6,425 nt of DNA. Origin: Blautia sp. GTDB lineage: Bacteria > Bacillota > Clostridia > Lachnospirales > Lachnospiraceae. Under the pieces are notes generated by a model. That model did no database searches, was not told the DNA's origin, and saw only the letters and a program-made list of their open reading frames with translations. This document shows, piece after piece, positions 1-6,057 of this stretch. Every line of letters starts with the position of its first letter. Positions within the stretch are counted from its first letter, which is position 1. The position numbers were made by a program, and so were the translations under genes. The DNA lies in the NCBI GenBank assembly GCA_017420455.1, contig JAFOJB010000329.1:1-6425 (forward strand), written 5' to 3'.

Positions 1-3000
1 TCTGCAGCAGAAAGCCCTGGAGGCCTGCGAAGAGGACGGGCCTCAGCAGTATATCCGGATCCTGCAGGAGGAGATGGAGCAGACAAAGGAGCTGCTTGCC
101 TGCGTATCCCGGGGATATGAAGCCTTCGCCCGGTGTTCGGCCGACATCGCCTTTTCGAGGCTTCCTGGCAGGGTGACAGCTTCCAACGGGATGGACCTGG
201 ACCCCCGGAAGAAGGAGCTGGCAAAAAAATACCGGGACGAGGCGAAGGCGATCCTGGACAGCCAGAAAAAAAGCTTTGCCCTGCTTTCAGAAGAGGAGAT
301 CATAGAAGCCTCCAGGGAGATGGAAGGCCCGCTTCTGGCTCTGGTGAGGCTTACCATAGAATTCTCACACCGTTTTGCCGGACAGAAAAGAGAAAAAGGG
401 GTGCTGGATTTTTCAGATCTGGAGCATTATGCCCTGCAGATCCTGCGGGAGAAGGACGGGGATGGCTGGAGGATGTCGGACGCGGCACGGGAGCTTTCTC
501 TGAAATATGATGAGGTGATGGTGGACGAATACCAGGACAGCAACCAGGTGCAGGAGGAGATTGCCAGCTGTGTTTCCGGATGGGCGTCGGACCGGAAGAA
601 TGTGTTCATGGTGGGGGATGTAAAACAGAGCATCTACCGGTTCCGCCAGGCAAAGCCCGAGCTGTTCCTGGAAAAATACAGGACCTATACCCAGGAAGAC
701 AGCCTGTGCCAGAAGGTGGACCTCCATAAGAATTTCCGCAGCCGTCCCTGCGTACTGGAGAGCGTCAATTATCTCTGCAGACAGATCATGGGGGAGGATC
801 TGGGAGGCGTTTCCTACGATGAAGCGGCAGCCCTCTATCCCGGCGCCGATTTCCCGAAGGACGATTCGGAAAAGGAAAACTGTACCGAGCTGCTGCTGTT
901 TCCGACAGAGGATGAGGACATGCCCGGGAACCTTTCCGGCCGGGAGGTGCAGGAGCTGGAAGCCCTTATGATCGCAAGGCGCATCAGGCGGCTGCTGGCA
1001 GAGGGACAGATCTACGATGCGAAACAGAAGGCTTACAGACCGGTGAAATACAGGGACATCGTGATACTTCTGCGCACATTTACGGGCTGGGGAGAAACCT
1101 TTATGGAGGTTCTTTCTTCCCAGGGAATCCCGGTTTACGCCCTTTCCAGAACCGGGTACTTTTCCGCCGCGGAGGTGGTGACGCTCCTGAATTACCTGGA
1201 TATCCTGGCAAATCCCATGCAGGATATCCCGCTGGCAGGAGTGCTGCGCTCCAGGATCGCGGATGTTTCAGCCCAGGAGCTTGCACTCCTGCGGAGCAGA
1301 TATCCGGCGGGATATCTTTACGAAAGCATCCAGAGGTTCCTGGAGGACGGACAGCTGTCCCTTTTTGGGAATGACGGGGGTAACGGTTTTGGAAGAGATC
1401 CCGAAGAAGAGGCATTAGTACGGAAACTGTCCGCTTTTATGGATACCCTGAAGGAGCTTCGCAGGATGACGGCCTACACGCCGGTACACCAGCTGATCAC
1501 GGAGGTTCTTGCGAGAACCGGCTTTGACTGCCTGGTACGTGCCCTGCCGGACGGTGAGCAGAGGTACGCGAATCTTTCCATGCTGGTGGCGAAGGCCATG
1601 GAATATGAAAAGACAAGCTACCGGGGACTTTATCATTTTATCCGTTATATCCGGCAGCTGGAGAAATACGAGGTGGATTTCGGGGAGGTGAATACCTCCG
1701 GAGGAAGCCAGAACGCGGTGCAGATCATGACGATCCACCGGAGCAAGGGGCTGGAATTCCCGGTGGTCTTCGTATCGGGTCTTGGGAAAAACTTCAACTT
1801 CATGGACGTGAATGCCGCTTTTCTCATACATTCCGGTCTTGGCGCCGCCATGGATTATGTGGATCCGGACAGAAGGATCCGGATTCCGGCTCTCCAGAAG
1901 CAGGTCCTCAGAAGACAGCTTCTTTCCGAGACGCTGGGGGAGGAGCTGCGGGTTCTGTACGTAGCCATGACCAGGGCGAAGGAAAAACTCATCCTTACCG
2001 GTACAATCGGGGATACGAAGGCGAAGCTTTCCTCCCTGGTACGGTTTATCGGGAGGAAGGAGGAACTGCTTCCGATCTCTGTCCGGAGAAAGGCAAAGAC
2101 CTATCTGGATTATATCCTTCCGGCTCTGTGCGGCCACCGCTGCATGGAGGAGCTGTTTTCTTCAAATGGGATCCTGGACAGGGGAGATTCCTTCCTCCGG
2201 GACGATGTGTCTGATTTCCAGGTAAGGATCGTTTCACCGGCATCTCTTGTGGTGGAGGAAACGCAGGAACTGATGCAGGAGGAGGGAGACCGCCTTCTTC
2301 TGAAAGACTGGGATCCGGCTCTGGTACGGGATGCGGCGCTTCGGGAGGAGATCAGGAAACGGTTTACCTATGTCTATCCTTATAAAGAGCTTGGGAATAT
2401 TCCTGTGAAGGTCAGCGTTTCGGACCTGAAAAAGCGAAGCTGGCATGAGGACAGCGAGAAGGAAGAGAACATCCTGAAGGAAAAGGAGCTTCTGCCGGTC
2501 GTCCCAAGGTTTATCCGGGAAATGTCGGGAGAGGAGAAGCAGGAGGAGCAGTTTACCGGCGCCGACCGGGGCACTGCCTACCATCGGGTGATGGAATGCC
2601 TGGATTACCACAGCGTTTCTTCCAGGGAGGAGCTTCATGGGCAGGTCGAAAGGATGGTGCGGGAAAAGAGATTGTCCTCTTTGCAGGCGGCCTGCGTGAA
2701 GGCTGAGGATATTCAGGCGTTTCTCGATACGCAGCTGGGAAAACGGATGGAGACGGCGGGAAAGAATGGACTGCTTCTCAGAGAGCAGCCGTTTATGATC
2801 GAAAGAACGGCAGCGGAACTGTCGCCGGAGTGGCAGGCGGACACCGGCGTGCTGGTACAGGGGATCATCGATGCGTATTTCCTGGAGGGCGAGGACATCG
2901 TCCTGGTGGATTACAAGACAGACAAGGTCCGTCCGGGCGAGGAACAGAAGCTCATCGATCTCTATCATATTCAGCTGGAGGATTATGCTCTGGCGCTCGA

Positions 3001-3082
3001 ACGGATGACGGGACGGAGGGTGAAGGAGACCTTCATCTATTCCTTCGCCCTCCATAAGGAAATCCCGCTGGCATTTCCATGA
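1..3082 (+). CDS. addA: ATP-dependent helicase/nuclease subunit AddA, 5'-partial
   Basis: This is the C-terminal ~1,026 residues of AddA, the UvrD-like helicase and RecB-like nuclease subunit of AddAB, which resects double-strand breaks for RecA-dependent repair. The reading frame is open from base 2, so the ATG at 74 is internal. Numbering from that Met, the superfamily 1A motifs run in order: motif II DEYQD (151-155), motif III GDVKQSIYRFR (181-191), motif IV LHKNFRS (217-223), motif V TIHRSKGLEFPVVFV (553-567) and motif VI LRVLYVAMTRAKEKL (625-639). The C-terminal nuclease domain looks intact: H837 in GTAYHRVM, D933 in GIIDAYF, D946 and K948 in VDYKTD, then Q967 and Y971. Family members are usually about 1,150-1,250 residues, so roughly the first 150-250, including the Walker A loop, lie upstream; addB would be expected there too. 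No frameshift or missing catalytic residue is visible. The gene converges on rsmF. Confidence 0.97.
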   Translation, partial: LQQKALEACEEDGPQQYIRILQEEMEQTKELLACVSRGYEAFARCSADIAFSRLPGRVTASNGMDLDPRKKELAKKYRDEAKAILDSQKKSFALLSEEEIIEASREMEGPLLALVRLTIEFSHRFAGQKREKGVLDFSDLEHYALQILREKDGDGWRMSDAARELSLKYDEVMVDEYQDSNQVQEEIASCVSGWASDRKNVFMVGDVKQSIYRFRQAKPELFLEKYRTYTQEDSLCQKVDLHKNFRSRPCVLESVNYLCRQIMGEDLGGVSYDEAAALYPGADFPKDDSEKENCTELLLFPTEDEDMPGNLSGREVQELEALMIARRIRRLLAEGQIYDAKQKAYRPVKYRDIVILLRTFTGWGETFMEVLSSQGIPVYALSRTGYFSAAEVVTLLNYLDILANPMQDIPLAGVLRSRIADVSAQELALLRSRYPAGYLYESIQRFLEDGQLSLFGNDGGNGFGRDPEEEALVRKLSAFMDTLKELRRMTAYTPVHQLITEVLARTGFDCLVRALPDGEQRYANLSMLVAKAMEYEKTSYRGLYHFIRYIRQLEKYEVDFGEVNTSGGSQNAVQIMTIHRSKGLEFPVVFVSGLGKNFNFMDVNAAFLIHSGLGAAMDYVDPDRRIRIPALQKQVLRRQLLSETLGEELRVLYVAMTRAKEKLILTGTIGDTKAKLSSLVRFIGRKEELLPISVRRKAKTYLDYILPALCGHRCMEELFSSNGILDRGDSFLRDDVSDFQVRIVSPASLVVEETQELMQEEGDRLLLKDWDPALVRDAALREEIRKRFTYVYPYKELGNIPVKVSVSDLKKRSWHEDSEKEENILKEKELLPVVPRFIREMSGEEKQEEQFTGADRGTAYHRVMECLDYHSVSSREELHGQVERMVREKRLSSLQAACVKAEDIQAFLDTQLGKRMETAGKNGLLLREQPFMIERTAAELSPEWQADTGVLVQGIIDAYFLEGEDIVLVDYKTDKVRPGEEQKLIDLYHIQLEDYALALERMTGRRVKETFIYSFALHKEIPLAFP
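3058..3078. other. Small inverted repeat at the addA stop codon
   Basis: GGAAAT (3058-3063) and ATTTCC (3073-3078) form a 6-bp stem. After one C/C mismatch, two further G-C pairs close on a GCT loop. It lies in the last codons of addA and about 24 bases past the rsmF stop on the other strand. Neither strand has a run of T after it, so it does not qualify as an intrinsic terminator. It could still pause polymerase or protect a 3' end for either convergent transcript. It may also be a chance palindrome. Confidence 0.3.
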
Positions 3083-3101
3083 TCCTGAAGTCTGCATATG
3101 G

Positions 3102-4643
3102 TTACAGCCGCCAGCCTGCAGGATATTTGTTCTTGAGGGTCTGGCCCGTGAGCCTGCCGAAGGCCAGGGGGTATCCGTCGACACAGAGGAGCTGCCAGCC
3201 CTTGCGGCCGGAGGCTTCCTCCGAAGTAAGACTGACAGCCTCTCCATGCAGATACCGGATCAGGCGTTCATCGGAAACCTTCAGAGAAATGGTACTTTCT
3301 GCCTCCCCCCTGTGAAAGGCCAGGGCAAGGGGCTGTGACGGCTCAAACCGGTCCTTTTTCAGTTCTCCCAGAAAAAGGCCGTTCCGGAGAAAGGTGATCC
3401 CGGAAAGATCCGGTTCTTCGGCGGGAAGGTAGTAAACCTTATCCTGCCGGACCTCCAGACGGTCCGGATCCAGTGGGAGGCCTCCCAGGGTCCGGGCGCC
3501 GAGCTCCTCGAAGAATGCGTCGATCCATGATCGCATGGTCCTGTCCGGCCGGCATTGGGAAGGAGCTTTCCCGCCGGCCTTTTTCTTCCCTTTATGGGAG
3601 GAGCCGGAAATGGAAGGGAAATCCGGAGAGGCAGCTTTGGCGGCTTGATCGGCGAAAGCCGGGTCGTCAGTCTCTTCTGCGGAAGGATCCTTTTTTCTCA
3701 GGAGCGCGAAGAACTGGCCTTCTCCCTCCAGCCGGTGCGGGTAAAGCCTCGCGCAGGCCTTTTCCAGCCCGGGACAGGCGGGGAGCGCCAAGGGGAAGGA
3801 GGATCCTGATTTCTGACCGGGATCGACGCCCCCGGAAAAGCCGTCGTACCATTCAAAGGGCAGAAGCTCCATTTCCGGATGGGAGCTGAGGGTTTCCAGG
3901 AGAATCTCCTCATCCTCTCCGGTATTGTAGGTACAGGTGGAATAGAGGATGGTTCCTCCGGGGCGGAGCATCCCGCAGCAGAGCGAAAGGAGCTTTTTCT
4001 GAACAGAGCGCAGCTCCAGGGATTTCCGGAGACTCCAGTCCCGGAGAAGAGAGGCATCCTTCCGGAACATTCCTTCCCCGGAGCAGGGAGCGTCCAGCAT
4101 GATGCGGTGGAAGAAGCCGGGGAATTTCGAAGCCAGTTTTTCCGGCTTTTCATTTGTGACAAAAATATTGGGAATCCCGAAAAGCTCCAGATTCCGAAGA
4201 AGGGCCCGTGCCCTGGTGGTGCTGATATCATTGGCGATGAGAAGCCCCCTGCCGTGCAGAGCAGCTCCCAGCGCAGTGGCTTTCCCTCCCGGCGCGGCGC
4301 AAAGATCCAGGACATTCTCCCCGGGCTGTACCGGCATCCGGGAGGCAGGAGTCATGGCGGAGGGATCCTGCAGATAGTAGAGACCTGCCATATAGTAGGG
4401 AAGGCGGGAGGGACGGGCCTCCTCGTCATAGAAATACCCGTTGGAAACCCAGGGGATCCTTCTGATGGGAAAGGGGCATATTCTTTCGAATTCCTCGCAG
4501 GAGATTCTGGAGGTATTGACACGAAGGCCATAGGTACGGGGCTTTTGGAAGCTTTCCAGAAAAGAAGGATATTCTTCCGGAAGAAGAGCCTTCATTTCGG
4601 AGACAAATTCTTCCGGGAGAGAAAGGAGGTTCTGCTCTGACAT
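3102..4643 (-). CDS. rsmF: RsmF/RsmB-family 16S rRNA (cytosine-C5) methyltransferase
   Basis: A complete 513-residue protein of the NOL1/NOP2/Sun family, which uses S-adenosylmethionine to make 5-methylcytosine in rRNA. The SAM-binding motif I is VLDLCAAPGGKAT (111-123). Motif IV is DAPCSGEG with Cys187, and motif VI is STCTYNTGEDE with Cys237; these are the two conserved cysteines (family knowledge: the motif VI Cys is the nucleophile, the motif IV Cys helps product release). GEGQFFALLRKKD (307-319) ends the catalytic domain. A charged, low-complexity linker (about 318-368) follows, then an RsmF-type C-terminal region with FLGELKKDRFEPSQPLALAF, RYLHGE and a PUA-like end (LLCVDGYPLAFGRLTG...LKNKYPAGWRL). 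This C-terminal architecture favours RsmF-like over RsmB; the exact target cytosine cannot be read from sequence. The ATG is supported by GAGGAAAG (4652-4659, minus strand) 8 bases upstream. It is transcribed alone from its own promoter, divergent from cdd. Confidence 0.93.
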   Translation of the reverse strand: MSEQNLLSLPEEFVSEMKALLPEEYPSFLESFQKPRTYGLRVNTSRISCEEFERICPFPIRRIPWVSNGYFYDEEARPSRLPYYMAGLYYLQDPSAMTPASRMPVQPGENVLDLCAAPGGKATALGAALHGRGLLIANDISTTRARALLRNLELFGIPNIFVTNEKPEKLASKFPGFFHRIMLDAPCSGEGMFRKDASLLRDWSLRKSLELRSVQKKLLSLCCGMLRPGGTILYSTCTYNTGEDEEILLETLSSHPEMELLPFEWYDGFSGGVDPGQKSGSSFPLALPACPGLEKACARLYPHRLEGEGQFFALLRKKDPSAEETDDPAFADQAAKAASPDFPSISGSSHKGKKKAGGKAPSQCRPDRTMRSWIDAFFEELGARTLGGLPLDPDRLEVRQDKVYYLPAEEPDLSGITFLRNGLFLGELKKDRFEPSQPLALAFHRGEAESTISLKVSDERLIRYLHGEAVSLTSEEASGRKGWQLLCVDGYPLAFGRLTGQTLKNKYPAGWRL

Positions 4644-4702
4644 AGTGTATTCTTTCCTCGGAGTTTATGGTTGACAAAAATACAAATTGCGGTCAATATA
4701 GA

Positions 4703-4731
4703 ATCATAAGCGCTTCATACGGGAAAGTCAA
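4703..4731 (-). promoter_or_regulatory. Predicted sigma-A promoter of rsmF
   Basis: On the minus strand, TTGACT (4731-4726) is followed by a 17-base spacer and TATGAT (4708-4703). Each hexamer has one mismatch to the housekeeping consensus and the spacing is optimal. Transcription would start near 4696, giving a leader of about 50 bases that carries the GAGGAAAG ribosome binding site. The spacer holds the 8-base palindrome AAGCGCTT (4708-4715), which touches the edge of the -10. It is the best promoter in the rsmF-cdd intergenic region. Confidence 0.7.
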
Positions 4732-4776
4732 CAGGCACCTTGAAAACACATTCAGTCTCAACCCGCCGGAGGTCTG

Positions 4777-4832
4777 AACGGAAACGGCAATAAAAGGCCG
4801 GATTGAAACGGAAACGGCAAAAAGGCGATTGA
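4777..4832. repeat. Imperfect ~30-base tandem repeat upstream of cdd
   Basis: Two adjacent copies (4777-4806 and 4807-4832) both begin AACGGAAACGGCAA and both end GATTGA, with AAAGGC between. Copy 1 has two extra dinucleotides, TA (4791-4792) and CG (4799-4800), that copy 2 lacks; the other 26 bases are identical. The repeat ends 22 bases before the cdd ribosome binding site. It may be a double binding site for a regulator of nucleoside salvage or simply a tandem duplication. It does not match the CcpA cre consensus or a DeoR-type palindrome that I recognise. Confidence 0.75.
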
Positions 4833-4871
4833 GTGAAACAAAAAGCATGCGTTTAAGGAGGAGATGAAGGA

Positions 4872-5288
4872 ATGGATAAAAGTGAATTGCTGAAGCTTGC
4901 CTTCGATGCGCAGAAGAGATCCTATGCGCCATATTCGGATTTTCAGGTAGGAGCGGCACTTCTCTGCAAGGATGGCACGGTATATCAGGGCTGCAATATA
5001 GAGAATGCATCTCTGGGGGCGACCAACTGCGCGGAGCGTACCGCCATTTTTAAAGCGGTCTATGATGGAAAACGGGAATTCCAGGCGATCGCGGTAGTAG
5101 GGAAGAAAAACTCTGAGACGGAATTTGAACTCTGCGCTCCCTGCGGGATCTGCAGGCAGGTGATGGCGGAATTCTGTGATCCCGGTACGTTCGAGATCAT
5201 CCTCGGAAAGAATACGGAGGATTACAGGGTTTTTACACTGGAGGAGATCCTTCCCCTTTCCTTTACCGGAAAGGATCTGGCCGACTGA
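4872..5288 (+). CDS. cdd: Cytidine deaminase (homotetrameric, Cys-ligand type)
   Basis: A complete 138-residue cytosolic zinc enzyme that hydrolytically deaminates cytidine and deoxycytidine to uridine and deoxyuridine in pyrimidine salvage. The zinc ligands are Cys53 in CAER and Cys91 and Cys94 in CAPCGICRQ; Glu55 is the catalytic proton shuttle. The nucleoside-binding segment is CNIENAS with Asn42 and Glu44, and the N-terminus has the family's YAPYSDFQVGAALL (18-31). The length and the all-Cys ligand set fit the small tetrameric class found in Bacillota rather than the larger dimeric enterobacterial class. The start is fixed by AAGGAGG (4855-4861), 10 bases before the ATG. deoC follows after 51 bases with no promoter visible between, so the two are probably co-transcribed. 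A strong inverted repeat lies in the last codons. Confidence 0.97.
   Translation: MDKSELLKLAFDAQKRSYAPYSDFQVGAALLCKDGTVYQGCNIENASLGATNCAERTAIFKAVYDGKREFQAIAVVGKKNSETEFELCAPCGICRQVMAEFCDPGTFEIILGKNTEDYRVFTLEEILPLSFTGKDLAD
5246..5277 (+). other. Inverted repeat in the 3' end of cdd
   Basis: Two mutually exclusive stems share the same right arm. The first pairs GATCCTTCC (5246-5254) with GG-A-AAGGATC (5268-5277), nine pairs with one bulged A. The second pairs CCTTTCC (5255-5261) with GGAAAGG (5268-5274), seven perfect pairs over a six-base loop. Downstream comes TGGCCGACTGAAAAAACGG, with no T run on the plus strand, so this is not an intrinsic terminator. It lies within the codons for roughly residues 125-136 and could mark an intercistronic processing or stability element. 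Coding constraint alone could also have produced it. Confidence 0.4.
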
Positions 5289-5339
5289 AAAAACGGAAAC
5301 CATGGACATTCATTTAAAGATAAGAGAGGAGATTTTATC

Positions 5340-5984
5340 ATGACGACACAGGAAATTTTAAGCCATATCGACCATACTCAGCTGAAGGCCTTCGCCACCT
5401 GGGAGGACATTGAGAAGCTTTGCAGGGAGGTCATGGAGTTCCATACCGCTTCTGTCTGCGTACCCCCTTATTATATAGAAAGAATCCATAAGAATTTCCC
5501 GGAGATCACCATCTGTACCGTAGTGGGCTTCCCGCTAGGCTATTCCTGCACCGAAGCCAAGGTGGCGGAGACAAAAAAGGCCATTGAGGATGGAGCTGAG
5601 GAAATCGACATGGTGATCAATATCTGCGCGGTAAAGAACGGGGAATACGATTATGTGGAACAGGATATCCGTGCCCTTCGGGAAGCCAGCAAAGGAAAGA
5701 TCCTGAAGGTGATCATCGAGACCTGTTATCTTACCGAGGAAGAGAAGATCCGTCTCTGCCAGATCGTGACGGACGCCGGCGCTGATTTCATCAAAACCTC
5801 CACGGGATTTGGCACTGCCGGAGCGACCCTTCCGGATGTACAGCTGTTCGCTGCCAATATCGGGCCTGATGTAAAGATCAAGGCGGCAGGCGGAATCCGT
5901 ACCCGCGTGGATGCAGAAAGCTATCTTGCGGCAGGATGCTCGCGCATCGGTTCCAGCAGCGCAGAGGCGATCTCGAAGGAATAA
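5340..5984 (+). CDS. deoC: Deoxyribose-phosphate aldolase
   Basis: A complete 214-residue class I aldolase (DERA) that cleaves 2-deoxy-D-ribose 5-phosphate into acetaldehyde and D-glyceraldehyde 3-phosphate, the last step of deoxynucleoside catabolism. The TIM-barrel hallmarks are all present: IDHTQLK near the N-terminus (10-16), VVGFPLG (61-67), EEIDMVINI with Asp90, DFIKTSTGF with the Schiff-base Lys152, and VKIKAAGGIR with Lys181. By family alignment, Asp90, Lys152 and Lys181 correspond to E. coli Asp102, Lys167 and Lys201. Length is normal for the short Bacillota form. GAGGAG (5326-5331) lies 8 bases before the ATG. It follows cdd and probably shares its transcript; the phosphorylase and DeoB that would supply its substrate are not in the window. 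No clear terminator follows the stop codon. Confidence 0.97.
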   Translation: MTTQEILSHIDHTQLKAFATWEDIEKLCREVMEFHTASVCVPPYYIERIHKNFPEITICTVVGFPLGYSCTEAKVAETKKAIEDGAEEIDMVINICAVKNGEYDYVEQDIRALREASKGKILKVIIETCYLTEEEKIRLCQIVTDAGADFIKTSTGFGTAGATLPDVQLFAANIGPDVKIKAAGGIRTRVDAESYLAAGCSRIGSSSAEAISKE

Positions 5985-5997
5985 GCTCTGCCTGCTC

Positions 5998-6026
5998 TTG
6001 ACAAGCGCTCAGATTTTTCTTATTCT
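5998..6026 (+). promoter_or_regulatory. Predicted sigma-A promoter of valS
   Basis: TTGACA (5998-6003) is a perfect -35 hexamer. A 17-base spacer leads to TATTCT (6021-6026), which matches the -10 consensus at four of six positions. A second possible -10, TATAAG at 6026-6031, is closer to consensus but would need a 22-base spacer. Transcription would start near 6033, leaving a leader of only about 25 bases before the valS ATG. A dyad (6009-6040) overlaps the -10 and the predicted start point. Confidence 0.65.
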
Positions 6027-6040
6027 ATAAGACAGTCTGA
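6009..6040. repeat. Imperfect dyad overlapping the valS -10 and start point
   Basis: The outer arms TCAGA (6009-6013) and TCTGA (6036-6040) and the inner arms TCTTAT (6018-6023) and ATAAGA (6027-6032) are perfect complements, centred on TCT (6024-6026). Between inner and outer arms lie TTTT on the left and CAG on the right. Its position across the -10 would suit a repressor operator. As RNA it would be mostly lost, because transcription should start inside it. The inner arms are A+T-rich and could arise by chance in a promoter. Confidence 0.4.
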
Positions 6041-6057
6041 AACAATGGAGGTTCATA

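Larger units (their letters stand above)
4644..4871. other. Divergent rsmF-cdd intergenic region
   Basis: This 228-base stretch is visibly more A+T-rich than the flanking genes. From left to right it holds the rsmF ribosome binding site and promoter (minus strand), an isolated TTGACA on the plus strand (4671-4676), a ~30-base imperfect tandem repeat, and the cdd ribosome binding site AAGGAGG (4855-4861). I see no convincing -10 for cdd: at 17 bases the TTGACA is followed by CAATAT, and the better TATAGA lies 20 bases away. No ORF of note, tRNA or terminator is present. Confidence 0.6.

Noticed and set aside
1861..1885. Repeated GGATCCGG segments inside addA
   Set aside because: They encode ordinary AddA residues (DPDRRIRIP region), and GGATCC is frequent throughout the window through codon use.
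1415..2137. 240-codon open frame on the minus strand opposite addA
   Set aside because: It is antisense to helicase motifs V and VI, shows no family resemblance and has biased shadow composition.
2234..3247. 337-codon open frame on the minus strand opposite addA
   Set aside because: It lies antisense to the conserved AddA nuclease domain, has no recognisable domain or ribosome binding site, and its Leu/Arg/Pro-rich make-up is what the complement of a G+C-rich gene gives. It also runs across the rsmF 3' end.
3879..4640. 253-codon open frame on the plus strand opposite rsmF
   Set aside because: It is the complement of the conserved methyltransferase domain, has no plausible domain, and the minus-strand gene has all catalytic motifs, a ribosome binding site and a promoter.
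4804..4819. CcpA cre-like site in the cdd repeat
   Set aside because: The TGAAACGG...GGCA segment has the right end bases but the CG centre is one base out of register and the total length is wrong for a cre.
4864..4893. Nine-codon ORF overlapping the cdd start (ATG at 4864)
   Set aside because: Its ATG lies only two bases after the AGGAGG, too close for efficient initiation, while the cdd ATG is at a good distance.
5961..5991. GCAGAG/CTCTGC inverted repeat spanning the deoC stop, as a terminator
   Set aside because: The six-pair stem has a 19-base loop and no T run directly after it; the T-rich stretch at 6014-6018 is part of the valS promoter spacer and too far away.
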